From Chromera velia (taxonomy: Eukaryota > Sar > Chromeraceae), in contig JAHBMJ010001035.1 of NCBI GenBank assembly GCA_018398765.1, forward strand, positions 9,812-36,863: a stretch of DNA of 27,052 bases, read 5' to 3'. Below the pieces are notes generated by a model. The model had not been told where the DNA came from. It saw only the letters and a list, made by a program, of their open reading frames with translations, and did not search any database. The translations under genes and the position numbers were made by a program. Below are positions 20,954 through 27,052 of this stretch, piece by piece. The stretch's first letter is position 1. The number at the start of each line of letters is the position of its first letter.

Positions 20954-21431
20954 CGTCTACTTCCTTGTCCTCTTCTTCCTCCCGGTGACTTCTCATCACT
21001 GCCGCATGCTTCTACGTCATCGTTTTGATTTCCTGGGTGGTGTTCATGTCGTTCATCTCCATTTTTTCGGTCTTAGTCGTCTACTCACGCCCTTGCACGC
21101 GGGGCGGTGGCGTTCTTCATGCTTCTTTTTGTTTTGATGTTGCCTCCTTGTGGCTCCCATCAACGACCTTCTTCTTTATCTTGTTTTTCCTCCTGTAGGG
21201 GGATCTTTGGCATGCGACAGAGAGCGGCTCGAGAAGAGGAGTCAGTCCATTCATGCAAGGTAGTGACTCAGCTGTTCGATATCAAGTTTGCTGCGAGTTC
21301 ACGTTTTACACTTCTTTGCCTCTATTTTGTTTGGAAGAGCTTGTCGGCTTTATGCTTTCTTGATAGACTGTCTTCCCGTGTTCTTGCTGTCTAGCTTTGA
21401 TTTGCTTGTCTCTACACCATTCACTATTTCG
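20954..21431 (-). repeat. Large inverted repeat, right arm
   Basis: Partner of 19837-20314. On the - strand the protein-like frame runs from the arm into the spacer (VDETDVEADEAHGDGKRHRV), as if this copy were the original and the left arm a flipped duplicate. Both arms share an in-frame TAG. Confidence 0.9.
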
Positions 21432-21799
21432 TTTAATTTCGTTGAATTAATTTTCTCTTATGATTTCATTTGCCTGCCAGTCGTTTTATTTCGTTTGTCT
21501 GGCTCCCCCTCCCATCCCATTTGCTCTGAAAGACATCTATTTCAGTATACATATGTGAGCGGGTGATTCTGTGAGGAACCTTTTACTGTTTGTTGACTTG
21601 CTTCTCTTCTTTAGTATGGCATTTGGCTTCCTCTTGTGCTTCTTCCTCTTTAACTTTTAGTTGAAAATGAGTGTAGTCACCTCTTTTCATCGGGCTCATC
21701 TTCAGATTACTGTTGGGGTCGGAGGCCCAACACCGGGTTTTGCTTCTTGGGCGGGTTTTTTTTTTGAATGAGCTTGGGCACGAAGCTCGGTTTAGTATT

Positions 21800-21825
21800 T
21801 GTGTGTATGGGGTATGTGTGTATGT

Positions 21826-21869
<44 letters not shown>

Positions 21870-21890
21870 GTGTATGTGTGTGTATATAGG
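21800..21890. repeat. (TG)n/(TATG)n microsatellite
   Basis: GT dinucleotides interspersed with GTAT units over about 90 bp. Confidence 0.9.
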
Positions 21891-23724
21891 TCGATGATGA
21901 TGTACTAGGGAACGGGGGCCCAGTACGAGCGATTGAGTGGGCGACCTTACCTCTCTCTGGGAGGTCCTGGTGGTGTGAGTGGCCAACTCACCCCCTGGGG
22001 GACCTTATGTGCGCATGCACATGCGTCTTCTCGCCACGAAGGCGTCAGGGTCGGAGGCTGTGGGTTATATGCGCCCGGCAAGTCTGTGTTATCTACCTTT
22101 ATTCATCAGTCACCGATCGGTACGTGGTGCTGCTCCAGGGAGGGTTCGTGTGTATGTAGGTGCGGATGAGTGGATGAAGGAGGATGAAGATGTGTGAGTG
22201 TATGTGTATCGGCGTTTTGTTTCCATTCATCCCTTTTCAGTTCTTAGGGGGTCATTCAGTTAGTCTTTTTGTCAATGCACTTGTCTTGTCTTGCATCTTT
22301 CGTGCCCTTTATTTGGTTCAGTTGGTCATTCTGATCCGAATCAATCAGGCATCTACCCATCCATCCTTTATTCATTTGATCATTCCTTTATAAGTGTTCA
22401 TCTTGTCTATCTTTTCTCTCTGTTTAGATGGTTTTTAATTTACGCACGACCTTTGTATACCTCTAGTGCCTGCGCGTTTTCCATTTCTGGTTGTTGACGG
22501 TGCTCACTCTGACTTTTGATCTCCCACTATCGAAATGATTATCGTTGAGAACGTAGTCGATGACAATTATTTTATCTTTCCATGTCTGCAAGTTTTCAGT
22601 TCCAGGCTCTTCGGTCCTGTTTACATCTGCTTTCCCCACGGCAACCCCGGAAGTGAGAGTACTAGAAGCGCACCGCCTTGGTCAACGTGAACTGGCCTCC
22701 TGTGATTGGAGCTGCCAGCTCCTTCTAAGGTGAGTGTTTCCCATTCTGTTCGTTGCATGTTTTGGATGCAGTACCAGCATTGTACTCGGCTCTGCTAGTC
22801 TCTCTTTTGTATCACAGTGTGTTGCTTTTGTTTTGTCTCCCCCTCCTGCGCCATGATTTTTTCTTAAAAAGTTTTTGATCTGTCTTCTTTCTTTGACTGC
22901 TGAGTTTCCTTTCTTGCTCTTTAAGAATAGCGGCTCTCTTTTTCATACTTTGCTCTGCCTCACATTACTGAATGAATGCAGGGCAGTCGCAGTCTTTAAC
23001 TTTGATCAACCACAATTCGTTTGGGCATCCTTCATAGGTGAAGGAGTATTGCACCTTCTGTCTCTCTCACTCTCTCTCTTTTTTTTTTTTTTTTTTTAAA
23101 CCACTTTTCTCACTCTGTGGATGATTTTTTTTTTTTTCACGAGTCTGTCTAGTCTTGAAGAACGCGTACATTTCAAGTGCATGCAAGTCAAACAAAAAGT
23201 CGCGTCTCATCGAAGAAAAGATGTGAAATTCGGTTTTTCTGATTCTCTGTAAATCAAACAAAAAAAGAAACGAGTATTTTTGTTTAAAAAAAAAAGAAAC
23301 GAGTCTTTCGTTCTCAAGTTTGTTTCCCATCTCGCCTTTGATTTAGAGAGGTGAAGGAATCGCCTTCAAGGACGGGTTTCCTGTTATCAGCTGCTGCCAG
23401 ACGTGTTCGTGTACCATGATTCACTGCACGTCTGCTGTCCATCATTGTAGGTGCGACCATACTGTGACCGAAGAGACGAAGAGTTCTACCCTTTATCAGT
23501 TCAAATGAATGTATATGACTGCTTTCGTTTAGTCCTTCTTGTTATTTTTCTTCCTTTTCTCTCCCTTTTTCCTCTTCCCTTTTTCTGTTTCTCTCCATGG
23601 TCTTCAGTGTTCCTTACTCTTTTCGGCCTTCCATCTGTACATTTTTTTTTTCATGTTAAGGTTTGTTTTTTCTGAGACTGAAAAGCGTAAATCGATTTAT
23701 TTTCAAGTCCTTTTTTAGTCTTCT
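21891..23724. other. Probable degenerate retroelement interior, no domain recognised
   Basis: Numerous short frames on both strands. On the - strand some stretches look protein-like, for example near 23340-23520 (LIKGRTLRLFGHSMVAP) and near 22980-23060 (YEGCPNELWLIKVKDCDC). No protease, reverse transcriptase, RNase H or integrase motif could be read. Poly-T runs lie at 23080-23140 and 23640. Confidence 0.35.
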
Positions 23725-23766
23725 ACATGCTGGTCTTTCATGTCGTTTGTTGCTACAATATACGCA
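23725..23766 (-). other. CCHC zinc-knuckle coding stretch
   Basis: CVYCSNKRHERPAC: exact CX2CX4HX4C spacing typical of retroelement nucleocapsid. It is preceded by an imperfect second knuckle (RCGGSTPHILSDQC). Confidence 0.7.
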
Positions 23767-25141
23767 TTCGCAGTCTGGTGGCAAAGGGCATTGGTCACTT
23801 AATATGTGAGGGGTTGAGCCTCCGCATCTCTTTCAAGTTGCTTATGTGAACACTGCTGCAGGACCGTGTTGATCTACGAGGAGATGTGTCGTTCTATGAA
23901 GGGTGCGGGCTCTTCCTTCTGGCTCTCAGTGAGTCTGTCTCCTTTTATCATTTCACCATTTGTTTCTTCGACTGTTAAAAACTTTTTGGGCTCTCAGTTG
24001 CCCCACTGTTGTGTGAAATCAGTTCTGCTGCCCCCACTAATTCGTCGAATGAGGTGTATTGCTTTTGTGTGAGAATTGACTTTGCAATTTTATCGAACAG
24101 TCCTCTCTAGAATTTTTTCATCAGTCTTTCATCCTCGATCGACGAATTTGCTTGTCAACAAAGGGAAGTGTACCTGTCTGTGTACTTTTGGATTGTTTCT
24201 TCTTTTCTTTGCTGCAGGTTGTCTAAGCTGGCCTCTGCTCTCTCTACATGCGGTTCTTTGAGTCCAAACTTCGAGAAAAATGTGTCTTTCAGGTCAGTGA
24301 TGGTTTGAATTTTGCTCATTTTTTCGTCAGATATGTTTGTGAACCAATCGAGTGCATTTCCCCTCAGCGACTTTCCGAAATAGAACAGGACTTAGGTGAT
24401 GTTCCATTGAAAGGCAGTAGCATCCATCTCGAAAGCTCTCCAGAAGTTTTGTGCGTCTTTTCTTTCTCCTGAATATGCATTGATGTCTGCTTTGATTGGG
24501 GGGTTGTAGAAGTGGTTTGAGGTTGGCAGCAGTGGAGGGGTCGGTAGCAGAGGAGGCAGATTAGCTCTTTGAGTGGAAAAGGGAAGCTGTGAGAGTATCG
24601 AAGCCATGCTGTCTGCTTTCGTTTCCTTTATGGGCAGTTTGTCTATGTTAAGCACCAACTCGAATTCTCCTTTTTTTGTAGGTTTGAATGTCACTCCTTG
24701 TCTTGCTGATTCCTTCAAGACAGACGGATCCCATTTCTATACTTGCGTAGGGCCGGCTGACGTCTTCTTCTGTGCTTCATCGATCGGTTGATTTGTCATT
24801 TCCTCGTCAAGGTCTTCTTCGTTCTCTTCTCCATTTCTTTTCTTTTGATTATTTTTCTTTTCTTTCTCATTCTCTTGTATCTCGTTTTCTTCCATTTTTT
24901 GTCTTGGCTTTCCACTTCCTTTTCTGTTTCCTTTTCCTTATTGTTTCGATTTTTGTTATTCAAAGATTTAATTCCCCTTTTCCTTCCTTTTGAGTGGCTC
25001 CTTAATTATTTTCTTGGGTTTTTCAGCAAGCTGAAGAGACGTATCCATTTTATAGAATTCGTCAGGGTTGCTTTTCTTGTTTTTCTCTAGTACTTTTTGT
25101 CGCTCCGTTAGTTTTTTCTTGGGCTGAGGCTTTGAAGCCAT
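23725..25141 (-). pseudogene. Decayed Gag-like gene of an LTR-type retrotransposon with CCHC knuckle
   Basis: From ATG 25141 a single - strand frame can be followed for about 390 codons. It starts with a Lys-rich segment (MASKPQPKKKLTERQK), continues through a Glu/Lys-rich part, a Pro-rich linker (LPPLLPTPPLLPT), then a Gag capsid-like core (FWRAFEMDATAFQW, LRGNALDWFTNISDEKM, ETIQKYTDRY, RGLFDKIAKSI). It is broken by in-frame stops at 24970, 24958, 24940, 24739, 24394, 24157, 24109 and 23977 (5 TAA, 2 TAG, 1 TGA). Near 23970 the frame shifts. Further on, in another frame, a zinc knuckle reads C-x2-C-x4-H-x4-C (23766-23725). Gag packages the element's RNA. The resemblance rests on the layout and the LRGxAxxW-type motif, read by eye. 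This copy cannot encode a full protein. Confidence 0.7.
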
Positions 25142-25201
25142 ATTTGGTTCTCCCTCTTTAATGCTATGCTTTATGCAGAAGGATAAGTATAGTTTACTGT
25201 C

Positions 25202-25812
25202 AGATAGAACGTGTGAAATTCATAGAAAAGGCAAGGCTTCGCCGCTCATACAAAAATGAAGAAAAGTCAAATTCATTCTCAGGTAGAATACGTAAAATTC
25301 ACAGAAAGGGCAGGGCTTTGCCGCTCGCACAAGAATGAAGAAAAGTCAAATTCACTCTCAGGTAGAATACGTGAAATTCACAGAAAGGGCAGGGCTTTGC
25401 CGCTCGCACAAGAATGAAGAAAAGTTAAATTCACTCTCAGGTAGAATGCGTGAAATTCACAGAAAGGGCAGGGCTTCGCTGTTTGCAGAAGAATGGAGAG
25501 AAATCAATTTTCTATCTCAGGTAGAATACATAAAATTCACAGAAAGGGCAGGGCTTCGCCGTTTGCAGAAGAATGGAGAGAGGTCAATTTTCTATCTCAG
25601 GTAGAATACATAAAATTCACAGAAAGGGCAGGGTTTCGCCGTTCGCACAAGAATGAAGAAAAGTTAAATTCACTGTCAGGTAGAATGTGTAAAATTCACA
25701 AAAAGGGCAGGGCTTCGCTGTTCACAAAGAAACGAAATTCACTGTCAGATACAATGCGTGAAATTCGCAAAAATGGCAGGAAAAGGCGGTACAGTCATAA
25801 ATTTTAACAGCG
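25202..25812. repeat. 79-80-bp tandem repeat, about eight units
   Basis: Units start at 25202, 25281, 25360, 25439, 25519, 25599, 25678 and 25747 (the seventh is only 69 bp). The shared core is AGGTAGAATACGTGAAATTC followed by ACAGAAAGGGCAGGGCTTYGCCG. Because 79 is not a multiple of three, no conserved peptide is encoded. It lies upstream of the Gag-like gene in that gene's direction, where a leader would be. Confidence 0.95.
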
Positions 25813-25917
25813 CTTTGCGGTGTGGTCCTGTCTGATGTCGATTTATGGCAGAGGACAGAAAGTGGGGTTCCGTCAGAAATTCTAGCAGCGCTTCGCGATA
25901 TGGTCCTGCTTCTTCTT
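25798..25917. repeat. Short two-copy repeat
   Basis: AATTTTAACAGCGCTTTGCGGTG... and AATTCTAGCAGCGCTTCGCGATA... each ending TGGTCCTG, about 79 bp apart. It may be a diverged relative of the adjacent minisatellite. Confidence 0.6.
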
Positions 25918-26175
25918 CTTACAGGTACAGGATACCAAAGGGATGGCCAAGTCGAGGGCGTACAAATTGAGGTTTGAGTTGATGGCTCATAGGTCTGGGC
26001 TCCTGTAGTATGCGTGTAGATGATCACAGCGTTCTAGTTTCCTCTGGGTGAACCTTCTCTAGACAAAGAAGGTGGTCTGTGTTGCTTACAGAATAGTTGT
26101 TGTTCGGCAGAGAAGGTTGGTCTCCGTTCGCTCAGCTCTTTGATCTTGTTGATCTCGAGCTGGGCGTCAAGCTGA

Positions 26176-26665
26176 TGAGTGCTTGCAGAGGTTTAAGGGT
26201 CTTCAGGGCTTGATGTCGCCAGAGTGGTTCATGTCGATCCCTAGTGACAGACTCGATCAGTATCAGGAGCATGGAGCTTTCTTGTGATTTGGTGATCGAT
26301 CTGATTTTATTGTAGTCTTCCAGAAAGTCTTTCGGAAGTCTTTCATATAATTTCGATCGAAGTGTGACATGCCAACATCTGTATGATATAAGACATTAAC
26401 GTCATGCATCTTCTTTCTTTGATTCTTAAAAAAGAGGTAGCAAGGCTTGAACTTATGACCTCTTGCTTGTTAGTATTGTATGCTAACCATTAGGCCATAA
26501 AGGCGAGTGATGCACACGATTCTCTTTTGCTCAGTGTTACTTTAAACCACAATTAATTCATTTAATTTCTATTTTCTTTCTAGCTGTGCTTAAGTAGCGC
26601 ATAGCATTTAATCAATTCATTAAATTTCTATTGTCTTTCTAGCTGTGCTTAAGTAGCGTATAGCA
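26176..26665. repeat. Dispersed repeat, right copy (uninterrupted, LTR-like)
   Basis: 490 bp, from TGAGTGCTTGCAGAG to GTAGCGTATAGCA. Matches 17938-19426 once that copy's insertion is removed; about 30 bp longer near the right end, where a GTCTTTCTAGCTGTG unit is duplicated. On the - strand a frame is open across about 84 codons (RSKLYERLPKDFLEDYNKIR, then LLILIESVTRD) to a TGA at 26134-26132, unusual for an LTR. No 4-6-bp target duplication was found around the outer ends of the pair. Confidence 0.75.
26433..26504 (-). other. tRNA-like sequence, degenerate (Val-AAC-like)
   Basis: Read on the - strand: A-box TGGCCTAATGG and B-box GTTCAAGCC match the polymerase III consensus. The loop CTAACAA would place anticodon AAC, and CTAACA...AGGTC resembles tRNA-Val. 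The acceptor and anticodon stems do not pair well, so it is not a working tRNA. It is probably a tRNA-derived head within the repeat. In the left copy the 18226-19246 element is inserted in the anticodon arm. Confidence 0.45.
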
Positions 26666-27052
26666 ATTGTCTGCAGGGCACTGATTATTTTTTTTAAATC
26701 ATTCAAAATACATAAATATACACTATAATTTAACTGGTTATTTTAATAATAACTATACTACCATGGGTGACATAAGTTTTGTATACTCAATTTTTGACCT
26801 CTCTAGCGCCAATGAAATATGACAAGAAGTAAACATTTATACAATTAAATTAGTAAGCTATAACGGTTTCAATCAGGTATTAATTAGGGGTTGTGGGAAG
26901 AATGTGTCTCAAATATAAGTAAACTTATTTTTTCTGAAGTGACCGATCGACCAAGCCTATAAAAAGTAAGACATAAATTTATAATTCAATCTAGCTTTGC
27001 CAATTGAGGACGTATAAAGCCAATTACTTTAAAGTAATACTTTATGCTGTAT
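26666..27052. other. AT-rich flank to window end
   Basis: No coding signal, repeat or RNA gene was recognised. Confidence 0.5.

Noticed and set aside
19874-21394. Two near-identical 95-residue proteins on opposite strands
   Set aside because: They are the same non-coding frame read from the two arms of the inverted repeat; Cys/Phe/Leu/Ser-rich composition matches antisense of a Lys/Glu-rich frame.
23975-25141. Stop-codon reassignment (TAA/TAG read as Gln)
   Set aside because: The peptidase, ankyrin and ePHD frames contain many CAA/CAG codons and no in-frame TAA/TAG, so the retroelement stops are better explained as decay.
25202-25812. CRISPR array
   Set aside because: Units are contiguous tandem repeats without unique spacers, in a eukaryotic context.
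26433-26504. Functional tRNA-Val gene
   Set aside because: The A and B boxes are good, but the acceptor and anticodon stems do not pair and the other copy is interrupted; kept only as a tRNA-like segment.
17938-26665. Confirmed intact LTR retrotransposon
   Set aside because: No target duplication (GCTGG versus ATTGT at the outer ends), no primer-binding site and no pol domains were seen, so only a decayed candidate is claimed.

Overview
The window looks like nuclear DNA of a protist or alga with split genes and many mobile elements. The signs are GT-AG introns, a gene whose zinc finger is completed only by splicing, a likely mitochondrial presequence, AATAAA near a candidate last exon, long tetranucleotide arrays inside introns, and dense nested repeats. 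A chromerid-type alveolate is one possibility, but nothing read here fixes the taxon. No prokaryotic operon, CRISPR array or rRNA is visible. Every confidently ended host gene stops with TGA, and the clear host reading frames contain no in-frame TAA or TAG, so the standard code applies.

Layout. 1-570: a candidate last exon on the + strand with a poly(A) signal. 1083-3234: a terminal-inverted-repeat (TIR) element interrupted by a second one (1183-2407); the inner has a perfect and the outer a near-perfect 8-bp target duplication. 4152-7311 (- strand): an M3-type zinc metallopeptidase in two exons, whose last intron is full of CAGT-type repeats. 7312-8213: a GC-rich region between divergent genes with palindromes and an unrecognised reading frame broken by one TGA. 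8214-12677 (+ strand): an extended-PHD-finger chromatin protein in at least seven exons, partial at both ends, with a TGTC-array-filled intron. 12886-14827: a hAT-like element just after the last visible exon. 14828-16327: AT-rich then mixed non-coding sequence. 16328-17506 (+ strand): an intronless ankyrin-repeat protein.

From about 17.9 kb to 26.7 kb the window is mobile-element territory. Two copies of a dispersed repeat (17938-19426 and 26176-26665) lie in direct orientation. The left one is interrupted by a 1,021-bp TIR element whose empty site is preserved in the right copy. Between them, on the - strand, lie a 79-bp minisatellite, a decayed Gag-like gene with a CCHC zinc knuckle in a shifted frame, and a 478-bp inverted repeat. 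This may be one decayed LTR retrotransposon of about 8.7 kb (about 7.7 kb without the insertion), but no reverse transcriptase, primer-binding site or flanking target duplication was recognised.

The host genes appear unrelated in function: peptide hydrolysis (probably mitochondrial), histone/chromatin reading, and an ankyrin scaffold. The strongest themes are (i) four TIR elements with TA ends and 8-bp duplications within 18 kb, (ii) a Gag frame broken by stop codons but not by indels over about 1.17 kb, and (iii) tetranucleotide arrays at or inside splice-critical intron positions.
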